64,000 nt of DNA from Burkholderiaceae bacterium (GTDB lineage Bacteria > Pseudomonadota > Gammaproteobacteria > Burkholderiales > Burkholderiaceae_C). The notes beneath the pieces were generated by a model. The model worked only from the letters and a program-made list of their open reading frames with translations. It was not told the DNA's origin and did not search any database. Below, piece by piece: positions 41,858 through 50,508 of the stretch (position 1 is the first letter of the stretch; every line of letters begins with the position of its first letter). Position numbers and translations under genes: made by a program. Where the stretch lies: the NCBI GenBank assembly GCA_018780645.1, contig JADMJJ010000004.1, positions 90,411 through 154,410 of the forward strand, in the 5' to 3' direction.

Positions 41858-42919
41858 ATGGAACATGTCACCCTGGGTCGCAGCGATCTGCGTGTCAGCA
41901 AGATCTGCCTGGGCACGATGACCTTTGGCGAGCAGGTGGGGCAGGACCTTGCCCACCAGTTGCTCGGCAGCGCCGTCGAGCAGGGCATCAACTTCATCGA
42001 CACGGCCGAGATGTATGCCGTGCCGGCGCGTGCCGCCACCTATGGCGCGACCGAAACCATCATCGGCCACTGGTTCGCACGCAACCCCGGCATGCGATCA
42101 AAGGTGGTGCTGGCCACCAAGGTGGCCGGCCCGGTGCGCGGCTATGACTGGATTCGCAATGCCAGCCCGAACCTGACGGCGGACGACATCGTTGCCGCCT
42201 GCGAGGCCAGCCTGCAGCGCCTGCAGACCGATGTCATCGACCTCTACCAGATCCACTGGCCGGTACGTCATGTGCCGATGTTCGGCGGCCTGAGCTACGA
42301 CCCGGCCAAGGACGGCTCCGGCCTGAGCAGCATCCACGAGCAACTCGAAGGCCTGAGCCGCCTGGTCAAGGCCGGCAAGGTGCGGCATGTCGGCGTCAGC
42401 AACGAAACAGCTTATGGCGTCTGCGAATTCGTCCATCTGGCCGAGCAGCATGGCCTGCCGCGTATTGCGACGGTGCAGAATCCCTATTGCCTGGTCAATC
42501 GCGTGCTGGAGCTTGGCCTGGACGAGGCCATGCACCGTCATGAGGTGTCGCTGCTGGCCTATTCGCCTCTGGGTTTTGGCACGCTGACCGGCAAGTACGA
42601 CGCACTGGGCATTGCCGATCCGGCCAAGCCCGGCCGTCTTGCGCTGTTCGACAGCCTGAAGAAGCAGCGCTGGGCCCGCGACGACACGCTGGCTACCGCC
42701 CGCCGCTACAACGCGCTGGCCCGGGCCCACGGCCTGACGCCCACGCAGATGGCGCTGGCCTGGTGCTACACCCGCTGGCAGACGGCCAGCACCATCATCG
42801 GCGTGACCACCCAGGCCCAGCTGGACGAGAACATCGCCGCCTGGGGCACGGTGCTGCCGCCCGAGCTGGTGACGCAGATCGACCAGATCCGCTGGCAGAT
42901 GCGGGATCCGGCACAGTAG
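41858..42919 (+). CDS. tas: Aldo/keto reductase, Tas-like
   Basis: A 353-residue (alpha/beta)8 NADP-dependent reductase. The start EHVTLGRSDLRVSKICLGTMTFGEQ and the site INFIDTAEMYAV with catalytic Asp and Tyr are clear, followed by VVLATKVAG (Lys) and LYQIHWPVRH (His). The length and motifs match E. coli Tas (346 residues), first found as suppressing tyrosine auxotrophy. The real substrate of such enzymes is not settled, so the symbol marks similarity and not function. Its stop is directly adjacent to the convergent aminotransferase stop. Confidence 0.88.
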   Translation: MEHVTLGRSDLRVSKICLGTMTFGEQVGQDLAHQLLGSAVEQGINFIDTAEMYAVPARAATYGATETIIGHWFARNPGMRSKVVLATKVAGPVRGYDWIRNASPNLTADDIVAACEASLQRLQTDVIDLYQIHWPVRHVPMFGGLSYDPAKDGSGLSSIHEQLEGLSRLVKAGKVRHVGVSNETAYGVCEFVHLAEQHGLPRIATVQNPYCLVNRVLELGLDEAMHRHEVSLLAYSPLGFGTLTGKYDALGIADPAKPGRLALFDSLKKQRWARDDTLATARRYNALARAHGLTPTQMALAWCYTRWQTASTIIGVTTQAQLDENIAAWGTVLPPELVTQIDQIRWQMRDPAQ

Positions 42920-44116
42920 TCATGCCTTCAGCCCGGCCAGCGCGCTGACCAGCCGCTGCACCTCGTCTGGCGTGTTCAGATAGGACAGCGTCGCGCGGAC
43001 GATGCCGTCCAGCCCGCGCGCCTGCATGTCCAGCGGCGTGTAGGGCACGCCGTTGGCGCCGACCTCGATGTTCTGCAGCGCCAGCAGACGCTTGACCTCG
43101 GCAGCGGTGACGCCCTCGACGGTGAACGACACCAGGCCCGAGCGCTCGGGCCCGCCGAGATCTCGCAACGTGATGCCGGGCAGCTCGCGCAGCGCCTCGC
43201 GCAGGCCCTCGGCGAGCCACTGCACGTGGGCAAAGGCCTGGGCCATGTCCAGATTCGCGGCCAGTTCCAGCGCTGCGCCCAGGCCCAGGGTCAGTGCCAG
43301 CGAGGACTCGCTGGTCTCGAACATCTGTGCATCGCTGCGCAGCCTGGCCTGGTCCTCGGTCCAGGCGGCCGATTGGACGTCGACGAACACCGGCTCCAGC
43401 TGCTCGAGCAGCGCCTGGCGCACGTACAGCAGGGCCGTGCCGCGCGGCCCGCGCAGATGCTTGCGACCGGCGCTCTTGAGGATGTCGCAGCCCAGCGCCT
43501 GCACGTCCACAGGCAACTGGCCCACGGCCTGGCCGGCGTCGATCAGATAGGGCACACCGGCGGCGCGGGTGATGCGGCCGATCGCCGCGGCGTCGTTGAT
43601 CAGCCCGCCATTGGCCGGCAGCCAGGTCAGCGAGACCAGGCGCACGCGCGCGTCCAGCATGGGCGCCAGGGCCTCGGTGTCGACACGGCCGTCCTCGCAG
43701 CATGGGATCACCTCAATGGTGGCCCCCGTGCGCCGGGCCATGCGTTCATAGGTGGCCAGCGAGCCGCCCCATTCCTGGCGGCCGACGAGGATGCGCTCGC
43801 CGGCCTGCAGGGGCTTGTTGGTCGACAGCAGCGCGGCCACGGCCAGGCCCAGCGCGCTGGAGCCGGAGCTGGCGAAGGCGATCTCGCCGACGCTGGCGTT
43901 GATCAGTCGCGCCGCGTTCGCGCGGGCACGGTCCATGCCCTCCCGTGCCGCGGCGGCCGCCTCCATGGGGCCGAGTCGGGCTTCGAGCTGCAGCTGCCCG
44001 ATCACCGCGTCCAGCGTGGCCTGCGAGGGCAGGCCGGCGCCACCGTTGTTGAAATGCAGGCCCTGCGCGAGGCCCGGAGTTTGCAAACGCAGGCCTGTGA
44101 TCAACTCGGTCAGCAT
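42920..44116 (-). CDS. Class V aminotransferase (cysteine-desulphurase-like fold)
   Basis: A 398-residue PLP enzyme. The PLP-Lys site is DILKSAGRKHLRGPRG near residue 218, and the preceding YLIDAGQAVGQLPVD contains the conserved Asp and His/Gln region of class V. HFNNGGAGLPSQATLDAV at the start is the usual substrate-binding loop. It lacks an obvious IscS/NifS cysteine loop, so it is more likely an aminotransferase or lyase than a desulphurase. The ATG at 44116 has GGGAG 5 bases upstream; a TTG at 44128 is less likely. The substrate is unknown. Confidence 0.87.
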   Translation of the reverse strand: MLTELITGLRLQTPGLAQGLHFNNGGAGLPSQATLDAVIGQLQLEARLGPMEAAAAAREGMDRARANAARLINASVGEIAFASSGSSALGLAVAALLSTNKPLQAGERILVGRQEWGGSLATYERMARRTGATIEVIPCCEDGRVDTEALAPMLDARVRLVSLTWLPANGGLINDAAAIGRITRAAGVPYLIDAGQAVGQLPVDVQALGCDILKSAGRKHLRGPRGTALLYVRQALLEQLEPVFVDVQSAAWTEDQARLRSDAQMFETSESSLALTLGLGAALELAANLDMAQAFAHVQWLAEGLREALRELPGITLRDLGGPERSGLVSFTVEGVTAAEVKRLLALQNIEVGANGVPYTPLDMQARGLDGIVRATLSYLNTPDEVQRLVSALAGLKA

Positions 44117-44294
44117 CGGGGCTCCCAAATCCGCACAATCTTATGCCTTGTTTCTGTGGATAAGTCCGGGGGCAAGATGAGGACGGAGGCCGCCAGGCCG
44201 CGCCGGCATTGGCTTAGCCTTGGATTGCCGCAAAAAGGTGCAGTCTCCCGTGCGCCGTTGACGGGGCGAATAGCGAACGATTTATGCTTGACGC

Positions 44295-44792
44295 ATGAGC
44301 AAGAAAGACAGCAAACACGTCAGCGAAACCCCGGCCACCCAGTTCCTGCGCCAGCAGGGTGTGGCCTTCACCGAGCATGTCTACGACTATGTCGAACATG
44401 GCGGCACGGCCGAGTCGGCCAAACAGCTGGGCCTGCCCGAGCATGAGGTCGTCAAGACCCTGGTGATGCAGGATGAGAAGGCGCAGCCGCTGATCGTGCT
44501 GATGCATGGCGACTGCCAGGTCAGCCTGAAGGAACTGGCGCGGCAGATCCCCTGCAAGAAGGTCGAACCCTGCAAGCCCGACGTGGCTCAGCGCCACAGC
44601 GGCTATTTGGTCGGCGGCACCTCGCCGTTCGGCACGCGCAAGGCGATGCCGGTGTTCGTCGAGGCCAGCATCCTGGATCTGGCCAAGATCTGCATCAACG
44701 GCGGACGGCGGGGCTATCTGGTCGGTATCGACCCGAAGCTGCTGACCACACTGGTGCAGGCCCGGCCGGTGAGTTGTGCCGGTGCACAATAG
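44295..44792 (+). CDS. ybaK: Cys-tRNA(Pro)/Cys-tRNA(Cys) deacylase YbaK/EbsC
   Basis: A 165-residue editing enzyme that removes Cys mischarged on tRNA-Pro. Family sequence ETPATQFLRQQGVAFTEHVY is at the N-terminus, EHEVVKTLVM carries the catalytic Lys, and GYLVGGTSPFGTRKAMP is the conserved GG-x-S-P-x-G motif. The length is standard for YbaK. It is followed after 6 bases by plsY on the same strand. The ATG at 44295 has no strong SD, but the start agrees with the family. Confidence 0.92.
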   Translation: MSKKDSKHVSETPATQFLRQQGVAFTEHVYDYVEHGGTAESAKQLGLPEHEVVKTLVMQDEKAQPLIVLMHGDCQVSLKELARQIPCKKVEPCKPDVAQRHSGYLVGGTSPFGTRKAMPVFVEASILDLAKICINGGRRGYLVGIDPKLLTTLVQARPVSCAGAQ

Positions 44793-44798
44793 CCGGCT

Positions 44799-45503
44799 AT
44801 GCAAGACACCCTCTATCCCCTGCTGGCCGCACTGGCCGGTTATCTTGTCGGCTCGCTGTCCTTTGCCGTCATCATCAGCAAGGCCATGGGCCTGAACGAC
44901 CCGCGCAGCTATGGCTCGGGCAATCCAGGCGCCACCAACGTGCTGCGCTCGGGCAACAAGGCGGCCGCCATCCTGACCCTGGTGTTCGACGCGCTGAAGG
45001 GCTATGTGCCGGTGCTGCTGGTGCTGCTGTTCGGCCAGCCCTATGGCCTCGGTGAGGGCACGGCGGCCATGGTCGGCCTGGCGGCGTTTCTGGGCCATCT
45101 GTGGCCGGTGTTCTTCCGCTTCCAGGGGGGCAAGGGCGTGGCCACCGCTGCCGGCGTGCTGCTGGCGATCAACCCGCTGCTGGGCGGGGCCACGCTGGCC
45201 ACCTGGCTGATCATTGCCTACTTCTCGCGCTATTCATCGCTGGCCTCCATGGTCTCGGCTGCGTTCGCGCCCTTCTACCAGATGCTGATCTGGGGTGGCG
45301 GCCCGGTCGTGCTGGCCATAGGCGTGATGGGCCTGCTCTTGATCTGGCGCCACGAGGGCAATATCCGCAAGCTGCTGGCGGGCAAGGAAAGCAAGCTGGG
45401 GCAGAAAGCCGCGGGCGCTGCGCCGGCGACCGCGCACAAGCAAGTCCACGCCCATCCGCGTGGGCATTCACACCATCACCATTCACACAAAAAGGGCAAG
45501 TAG
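44799..45503 (+). CDS. plsY: Glycerol-3-phosphate acyltransferase PlsY, with His-rich C-terminal tail
   Basis: A 234-residue inner-membrane enzyme transferring acyl from acyl-phosphate to glycerol-3-phosphate, the first step of phospholipid synthesis. The three conserved PlsY loops are visible: [32 protein letters not shown], and [17 protein letters not shown]. Five or so helices are predicted. Compared with a typical PlsY (about 200-205 residues) there is an extra ~30-residue tail rich in His ([16 protein letters not shown]). Its start is 6 bases after ybaK, and a RidA gene follows 2 bases after the stop. Confidence 0.93.
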   Translation: MQDTLYPLLAALAGYLVGSLSFAVIISKAMGLNDPRSYGSGNPGATNVLRSGNKAAAILTLVFDALKGYVPVLLVLLFGQPYGLGEGTAAMVGLAAFLGHLWPVFFRFQGGKGVATAAGVLLAINPLLGGATLATWLIIAYFSRYSSLASMVSAAFAPFYQMLIWGGGPVVLAIGVMGLLLIWRHEGNIRKLLAGKESKLGQKAAGAAPATAHKQVHAHPRGHSHHHHSHKKGK

Positions 45504-45505
45504 TC

Positions 45506-45850
45506 ATGGTTCAGCGTTTTGATGTCGGTCCGCGTCTGTCGGAAATGGCCGTTTACAACGGCACCGTGTACCTGGCCGGCCAGGTGCCCAGCGATGCCAC
45601 GCAGGACGCTCAGGGCCAGACCCAGCAGGTGCTGGCCGCGATCGATGCGCTGCTGGCCCGCGCCGGCACCGACAAGACGCGCATCCTGATGGCGCAGATC
45701 TTCATCGCCGATCTGGCCGATTTCCCGGGGCTGAATGCCGCCTGGGACGCCTGGGTGCCGGCCGGCCACACGCCGCCGCGCGCCACCGTCGAGGCCAAAC
45801 TGGCCAAGCCGGAATGGAAGGTCGAGATCGTCGTCACCGCGGCGCTCTGA
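45506..45850 (+). CDS. RidA/YjgF-family protein
   Basis: A 114-residue trimer-forming protein. Family features include YNGTVYLAGQVPSD at the start and PAGHTPPRATVEAKLAKPEW at the end, which contains the catalytic Arg of the deaminase group. RidA members hydrolyse reactive enamine/imine intermediates such as 2-aminoacrylate. This one has an intact Arg, so activity is plausible. It is 2 bases downstream of plsY. An in-frame reading extends upstream through plsY and should not be taken as the start. Confidence 0.88.
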   Translation: MVQRFDVGPRLSEMAVYNGTVYLAGQVPSDATQDAQGQTQQVLAAIDALLARAGTDKTRILMAQIFIADLADFPGLNAAWDAWVPAGHTPPRATVEAKLAKPEWKVEIVVTAAL

Positions 45851-45881
45851 ACTTACCTTGAAGGTCGGGCTCAGACCGGCC

Positions 45882-46238
45882 ATGAACACCTTCCGCAAGA
45901 CCTGGCTGCCGCTGATCGTGGTGGCGGCACTCGCCTGGGGCGCGGCGTGGGCCGCGCGCAGCTGGCAGGCGGCCGATCAGGCGCAGCGCCTGCAGGCCGC
46001 CGCGAAGCCGGGCGACATCCTGATGCTGTCGTCCACCACCTGCTATTTCTGCCGTCAGGCGCGCAGCTGGCTCAACACGCATGCGGTGCCGCACCGCGAG
46101 TGCTTCATCGAAACAGATGCCACCTGCCTGGCGCAGTTCCAGGCGCTGCAAGCGCAGGGCACGCCGACGTTTGTGGTGCGCGGCCGTCGCATTGTTGGCT
46201 TTGACCGCGAGGCGATCTTGGCGGTATTGGAGCCGTAG
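45882..46238 (+). CDS. Membrane-anchored glutaredoxin-like protein
   Basis: A 118-residue protein with one N-terminal transmembrane helix (WLPLIVVAALAWGAAWAA, residues ~8-25) and a thioredoxin-fold domain. The redox motif is STTCYFCRQARSW (C-x-x-C) near residue 52, with the cis-Pro in GTPTFVV. Its orientation suggests the redox domain is periplasmic, where it would reduce or oxidise disulphides. The stop codon TAG comes from a REP-like repeat. It follows ridA by 31 bases. Confidence 0.85.
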   Translation: MNTFRKTWLPLIVVAALAWGAAWAARSWQAADQAQRLQAAAKPGDILMLSSTTCYFCRQARSWLNTHAVPHRECFIETDATCLAQFQALQAQGTPTFVVRGRRIVGFDREAILAVLEP

Positions 46239-46290
46239 CCCGGATGGAATCCGGGGCCCAACAGCCTCCCCCGGATTGCATCCGGGCTAC
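46235..46290. repeat. REP-like palindromic repeat, copy 3
   Basis: The arms are GTAGCCCGGATGGAATCCGG (from 46235) and CCCGGATTGCATCCGGGCTAC (to 46290), with an 11-base spacer. Both outer TAG trinucleotides are in-frame stop codons: 46236-46238 for the glutaredoxin gene and, on the minus strand, 46289-46287 for the YciO/Sua5-like gene. Confidence 0.92.
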
Positions 46291-46910
46291 ATGCCGAGCT
46301 TGGCCGGATCGCCGCCACCCAGGCGCACCAGCACCGGTTCATCGCCGCTCAGATCGACCACGGTGGTCGGCTGCATCGCGCAGGCACCGGCATCGACGAT
46401 GGCCTGCAGCTGGTGGTCAAAACGCTCGGCAATCTCCTGCGCGTCGTTCAGCGGTTCGGTATCACCCGGGGCGATCAGCGTGGTGGCCAGCAACGGCTGG
46501 CCGAGGATGGCCAGCAGCTCCTGCGTCACCCGGTGCTCGGGCACGCGCAGGCCTATGGTGCGGCGCGAGGGGTGGCTGAGGCGCCGCGGCACTTCCTTGG
46601 TCGCCTCCAGGATGAAGGTGAAGGGGCCTGGCGTGCCCAGCTTGAGCATGCGGTACTGCTTGTTGTCCACCCGGGCATAGCTGGCCAGTTCGCTCAGGTC
46701 ACGACACAGCAGGGTCAGGTGGTGCTTGTCATCGACGCCACGGATGCGCCGCAGCGTTTCGGCGGCGGCCTTGTCGTCCAGATGGCAGACCAGCGCATAG
46801 CTGGAGTCGGTCGGAATCGCCGCGATGCCACCCTTGTCAATGAGCTGCGCGGCCTGCTTCAGGAAGCGGACCTGCGGGTTGTCGGGGTGAACCTCAAAAA
46901 GCTGCGCCAT
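46287..46910 (-). CDS. yciO: YciO/Sua5-type YrdC-domain protein
   Basis: A 207-residue YrdC-domain protein. FLKQAAQLIDKGGIAAIPTDSSYAL is the nucleotide/bicarbonate-binding region and SRRTIGLRVPEH lies in the core, with the Lys and Arg positions of the family. It resembles YciO more than TsaC/Sua5, which make the threonylcarbamoyl-AMP used for tRNA t6A. YciO proteins have weak or no t6A activity. The ATG at 46910 starts MAQLFEVHPDNPQVRFLK; an ATG 17 codons earlier is less likely. Its stop is contributed by the repeat. Confidence 0.87.
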   Translation of the reverse strand: MAQLFEVHPDNPQVRFLKQAAQLIDKGGIAAIPTDSSYALVCHLDDKAAAETLRRIRGVDDKHHLTLLCRDLSELASYARVDNKQYRMLKLGTPGPFTFILEATKEVPRRLSHPSRRTIGLRVPEHRVTQELLAILGQPLLATTLIAPGDTEPLNDAQEIAERFDHQLQAIVDAGACAMQPTTVVDLSGDEPVLVRLGGGDPAKLGM

Positions 46911-46930
46911 GGTTTTCTCAGGGAGTTGGG

Positions 46931-46962
46931 GTCGGAGCTTGCTGGGTGCAGCAAGGTCCAAC
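46931..46962. repeat. Second palindromic repeat family, copy A
   Basis: The inverted arms GTCGGAGCTTGCTG (46931-46944) and CAGCAAGGTCCAAC (46949-46962) match at 12 of 14 positions across a GGTG loop and are followed by CCGCAA. The same element with different outer bases is found at 55972-56006. It lies between the YciO and EamA genes on the minus strand. Confidence 0.75.
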
Positions 46963-46973
46963 CCGCAAGGATC

Positions 46974-47903
46974 TCAATCTGCAATCGTATCCTGCTCCAC
47001 CGCCGAGTTCAGCCGCCGTGCCGAGGCCTCGGCGAAGTTCAGCCAGACGCTGGATGCACCACAGGCGGCGATCACCAGCATGCCGGCCCAGGCCCAGCCA
47101 TCGGGCACATGGCTGAACATCAGCCAGCCGACGCCGGCGGCAAACAGGATCTGCACATATACGAAGGGCATCAGCGAACCTGTGCGCGCCATACCCAGGG
47201 CCAGTATCAGCAGCAGATGGCCCAGCGTGCCCATGGCACCGATGAGCAGAATCAGCAGCCATTCCTGTGCCGAGGCCTGGCCCAGCAAGGCCAGCACCGG
47301 CACCTGGGCCAGCCACAGCACCGGCAGCAGCGCCAGCGCGCCGACGGCACCGGTGTAGAAATGCGTGGTGATGGGGTTCTCCAGCGAGGCCAGGCGGCTG
47401 GTCAGGATCTGGAAGCTGCCGTAGCACAGGGCCATGGCCAGGGGCATCACCGCGGCCCAACCGAACACGCCGCTGCCCGGTCGTATCACGATCAGCGCAC
47501 CGATGAAGGCGCCCACCACCAGCGCCCAGCGCAGCGGCGACACCTGCTCCCGCAGCCAGAACGCGGCCAGCATCGTCACCACCACCGGCGTGAGCATGCC
47601 GATGGCGGTGAACTCGGCCACCGGCATCAGCTGCACACCGTAGAAGCTCAGGGCGCTGGTGCCCAGCAGCAGGCTGCCGCGAAGGAGCTGGAATCTTGGA
47701 TGGGCGGCATGAAAGCCGGCGCGCCCGCGCCTGACCGCCAGCCAGACCAGCATGGTCACCGCCTGGAAGGCATAGCGCGCCCACATGAACAGCAGCACCG
47801 GCAGGGTGGCACCCAGCAGCTTGGCACTGTTGTCCAGCAGCGAGAAACAGGCACCGGCGCAGAGCACCAGGGCCACGCCCAGCAGGGGCCTCTGGCGGTT
47901 CAA
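46974..47903 (-). CDS. EamA-family (drug/metabolite) transporter
   Basis: A 309-residue membrane protein with ten predicted helices and two EamA repeats. The repeat junction includes WLREQVSPLRWALVVGAFIG. The start is TTG at 47903, which overlaps the upstream PHP gene stop by 4 bases (TTGA), and no ATG lies nearby, so translational coupling is expected. Such exporters carry amino acids or metabolites. The substrate is unknown. Confidence 0.87.
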   Translation of the reverse strand: MNRQRPLLGVALVLCAGACFSLLDNSAKLLGATLPVLLFMWARYAFQAVTMLVWLAVRRGRAGFHAAHPRFQLLRGSLLLGTSALSFYGVQLMPVAEFTAIGMLTPVVVTMLAAFWLREQVSPLRWALVVGAFIGALIVIRPGSGVFGWAAVMPLAMALCYGSFQILTSRLASLENPITTHFYTGAVGALALLPVLWLAQVPVLALLGQASAQEWLLILLIGAMGTLGHLLLILALGMARTGSLMPFVYVQILFAAGVGWLMFSHVPDGWAWAGMLVIAACGASSVWLNFAEASARRLNSAVEQDTIAD

Positions 47904-48769
47904 GGCCGGTGGACCCGATCCTGCAAGGCCTGCCAGACCGGCGTCAGGCGGCCGGGCAGATCGGGCAGGGCGCCCAGGTCGGTGTGGCTCTCGGTCGGCG
48001 AGTGGAAGTCCGAGCCGCGCGAGGCCAGCAGCGAGAACTCCAGCGCCATGTCGGCGTACTTCACAACATCGGCGGCGCTGTGGTTGCCGGTCACCACCTC
48101 GATGGCCAGGCCGCCATGGGCCTTGAATTCGGTGAAGAGGGCGTACTCCTCGGTCGGCGTGAACGGGTAGCGGGCCGGGTGGGCGATCACAGCGATGCCG
48201 CCGGCCTGCGTGATCCAGCGCACGGCATCGCCCAGGCCCGCCCAGCGGTGCGGCACGAAGCCGGGCTTGCCCTCGGTCAGGAAGCGGCGGAACACCTCGG
48301 GAATGTCATTGCATACGCCGCTGTCCACCAGATGGCGGGCGAAATGGGTGCGCGAGATCAGTTCCGGGTTGCCGACGTACTTCAGCGCGCCTTCATAGGC
48401 GTCCTTGATGCCGACCTGGGCCAGGCTGTCCGACATCTGCCGCGCCCGCGCTCCACGGCCGCCGCGGGTGCTGTGCAGCCCCTCGCGCAGGGCCTCGTTG
48501 TGCATGTCGAAACCCAGGCCGACGATGTGCACCACGCGGCCGGCAAAGGTCACCGAGACCTCGGTCCCGGTCAGATAGGGCAGGCCCAGACTCAGCGCGG
48601 CGTCGCGTGCGCGGGCCTGACCGGCCAGCTCGTCATGGTCGGTCAGCGCCCACAGCTCGACGCCATTGGCCTTGGCCCGGGCGGCTAGCGCCTCGGGCTC
48701 CAGCGTGCCGTCGGACACGCAGGAGTGGGAGTGCAAGTCGGCGTTGCTGCAGATGTGTTGGGTGCTCAC
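47900..48769 (-). CDS. PHP-domain phosphoesterase (RNase AM / nucleoside 3',5'-bisphosphate phosphatase type)
   Basis: A 289-residue PHP-family enzyme. The metal motifs are [17 protein letters not shown] (H-x-H), [34 protein letters not shown] and [12 protein letters not shown] (D-x-H), which is the full PHP set. E. coli YciV (RnaAM) has this architecture and acts on short RNA 5' ends and on 3',5'-bisphosphates. The GTG at 48769 gives the family start [16 protein letters not shown]; the longer frame upstream is unrelated. It is divergent from the chemoreceptor. Confidence 0.87.
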   Translation of the reverse strand: MSTQHICSNADLHSHSCVSDGTLEPEALAARAKANGVELWALTDHDELAGQARARDAALSLGLPYLTGTEVSVTFAGRVVHIVGLGFDMHNEALREGLHSTRGGRGARARQMSDSLAQVGIKDAYEGALKYVGNPELISRTHFARHLVDSGVCNDIPEVFRRFLTEGKPGFVPHRWAGLGDAVRWITQAGGIAVIAHPARYPFTPTEEYALFTEFKAHGGLAIEVVTGNHSAADVVKYADMALEFSLLASRGSDFHSPTESHTDLGALPDLPGRLTPVWQALQDRVHRP

Positions 48770-48958
48770 GGACCCGATTGTAGAGAGGCTGGGCCAGGGC
48801 TGGGGCTGAACCGGGGCGGCTACCGCCACGGTCGCCTCTTCAATGGCGAAAAGAATGCTATGTATAAAACCAGCACCACACTCTTTCGTCTTGGGCCGTT
48901 CGCGAAGATACTGCGCGGGTCGGTGGAACCTGGTATGCAAACTCGTGTGGAGTTCAAG

Positions 48959-50503
48959 ATGAACAATCTGTCGATCAAGACCCGTCTGTTGCTGCTGGTC
49001 GGCGCCTTGCTGGCCCTGCTGGTCATCGATTCAGCTTCGTCCGTCTCGCGGCTGCGGCAGAGCAACGAAGTGCTGGCCACGATTTACAACGACCGCGTCG
49101 TGCCGCTGAAGCAGCTCAAGGCGATCGCCGATGCCTATGCGGTGAACATCGTGGACAGCACGCACAAGACGCGCGACGGCATCCTGACCTCGGCCCAGGG
49201 ACTGAAGTCGATTGACGATGCCCATGCCACGATAGAGAAGCAGTGGAAGGCCTATGTCGCGACCGAGCTGGTGGTCAAGGAGCAGGAGCTGGTGCGCCAG
49301 GCCGAGCCGCTGATGAAGCAGGCCGATGTGGCCGCCCAGCGCGCCCAGGAGCTGATGCGCAAGAACGATATCGAGGGCTTGCGGGAGTTCGCCGCCAAGC
49401 AGATGTATCCGGCGATCGATCCGGTCGGCGCGGTGATCGAGCAGCTGATCACGGTGCAGCTGGTCGAGGCCGACCGCGAGTACAAGGAGAGCCAGGAACG
49501 CTATGAGGCGGTGTTCTGGCGCACCATCGTGCTGGCCACGCTGAGTGTGGCCGTGGCCGGCCTGATGGCCTGGCTGCTGATCGGCGCAATCACGCGCGGC
49601 ATTGCCCGTGCGGTGCAGGTGGCGGAGACGGTGGCCGCGGGCGATCTGAGCTCGCAAATCCAGGTCACCAGCAACGACGAGATCGGTCAACTGCTGGGCG
49701 CGCTGAAACGCATGAACGACAGCCTGGTGGGCATCGTCGGCAAGGTCAGACACAGTGCTGATTCGATCGCCAATGGCTCATCGGAGATTGCCACCGGCGC
49801 GGCTGACCTGAGCCAGCGCACAGAGGAGCAGGCCGCCAATCTGGAACAGACGGCGGCCTCGATGGAGCAGTTGACGGCGACCGTGGTGCAGAACACCGAG
49901 ACCGCGCGCCAGGCCACCCAGCTGGCGGCCAGTGCCTCCTCGGTGGCGGGCCAGGGCGGCGCCATTGTCGGCGAGGTGGTCAATACGATGGAGGCGATCA
50001 GCGCCAGCTCGAAGAAGATTGTCGACATCATCGGCGTGATTGACGGCATCGCCTTCCAGACCAATATCCTGGCGCTCAACGCCGCGGTGGAGGCGGCCCG
50101 GGCCGGCGAGCAGGGGCGGGGATTTGCGGTCGTGGCCTCCGAGGTCCGCTCGCTGGCCCAGCGCTCGGCCCAGGCGGCCAAGGAAATCAAGACCCTGATC
50201 GGCGACAGTGTCGAGAAGGTGGACAACGGCTCGCGCCAGGTGGCCGATGCGGGCAAGACCATGGGCGACATCGTGAACCAGGTCAAGCGGGTCAATGACC
50301 TGATCGACGAGATCAGCCATGCCAGCACCGAGCAGAGCAGCGGCATCGGCCAGGTCGGTCAGGCGGTCAATCAGCTTGACCAGGTGACCCAGCAGAATGC
50401 CGCCCTGGTGGAGGAGAGTGCCGCCGCGGCCGAAAGCCTCAAGCACCAGGCGGCCGAGCTGGCGCGCACCGTGGTGGCCTTCAAGCTGCCAGGCCACGGC
50501 TGA
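48959..50503 (+). CDS. Methyl-accepting chemotaxis protein with 4-helix-bundle sensor
   Basis: A 514-residue chemoreceptor. One transmembrane helix near residues 8-28 and another near 188-210 enclose a periplasmic helical sensor that contains [24 protein letters not shown] follows, then a signalling domain with the hairpin tip [20 protein letters not shown] and [19 protein letters not shown]. Methylation regions such as [19 protein letters not shown] flank it. No CheR-tether pentapeptide is seen at the C-terminus. ATG 48959 is used, with a GGAG 8 bases before it. Its sensor resembles that of the convergent kinase. Confidence 0.93.
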   Translation: MNNLSIKTRLLLLVGALLALLVIDSASSVSRLRQSNEVLATIYNDRVVPLKQLKAIADAYAVNIVDSTHKTRDGILTSAQGLKSIDDAHATIEKQWKAYVATELVVKEQELVRQAEPLMKQADVAAQRAQELMRKNDIEGLREFAAKQMYPAIDPVGAVIEQLITVQLVEADREYKESQERYEAVFWRTIVLATLSVAVAGLMAWLLIGAITRGIARAVQVAETVAAGDLSSQIQVTSNDEIGQLLGALKRMNDSLVGIVGKVRHSADSIANGSSEIATGAADLSQRTEEQAANLEQTAASMEQLTATVVQNTETARQATQLAASASSVAGQGGAIVGEVVNTMEAISASSKKIVDIIGVIDGIAFQTNILALNAAVEAARAGEQGRGFAVVASEVRSLAQRSAQAAKEIKTLIGDSVEKVDNGSRQVADAGKTMGDIVNQVKRVNDLIDEISHASTEQSSGIGQVGQAVNQLDQVTQQNAALVEESAAAAESLKHQAAELARTVVAFKLPGHG

Positions 50504-50508
50504 GTGGT

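Noticed and set aside
46910..46961. Longer YciO start at 46961
   Set aside because: The added 17 residues are unrelated to the family and would overlap the second palindromic repeat.
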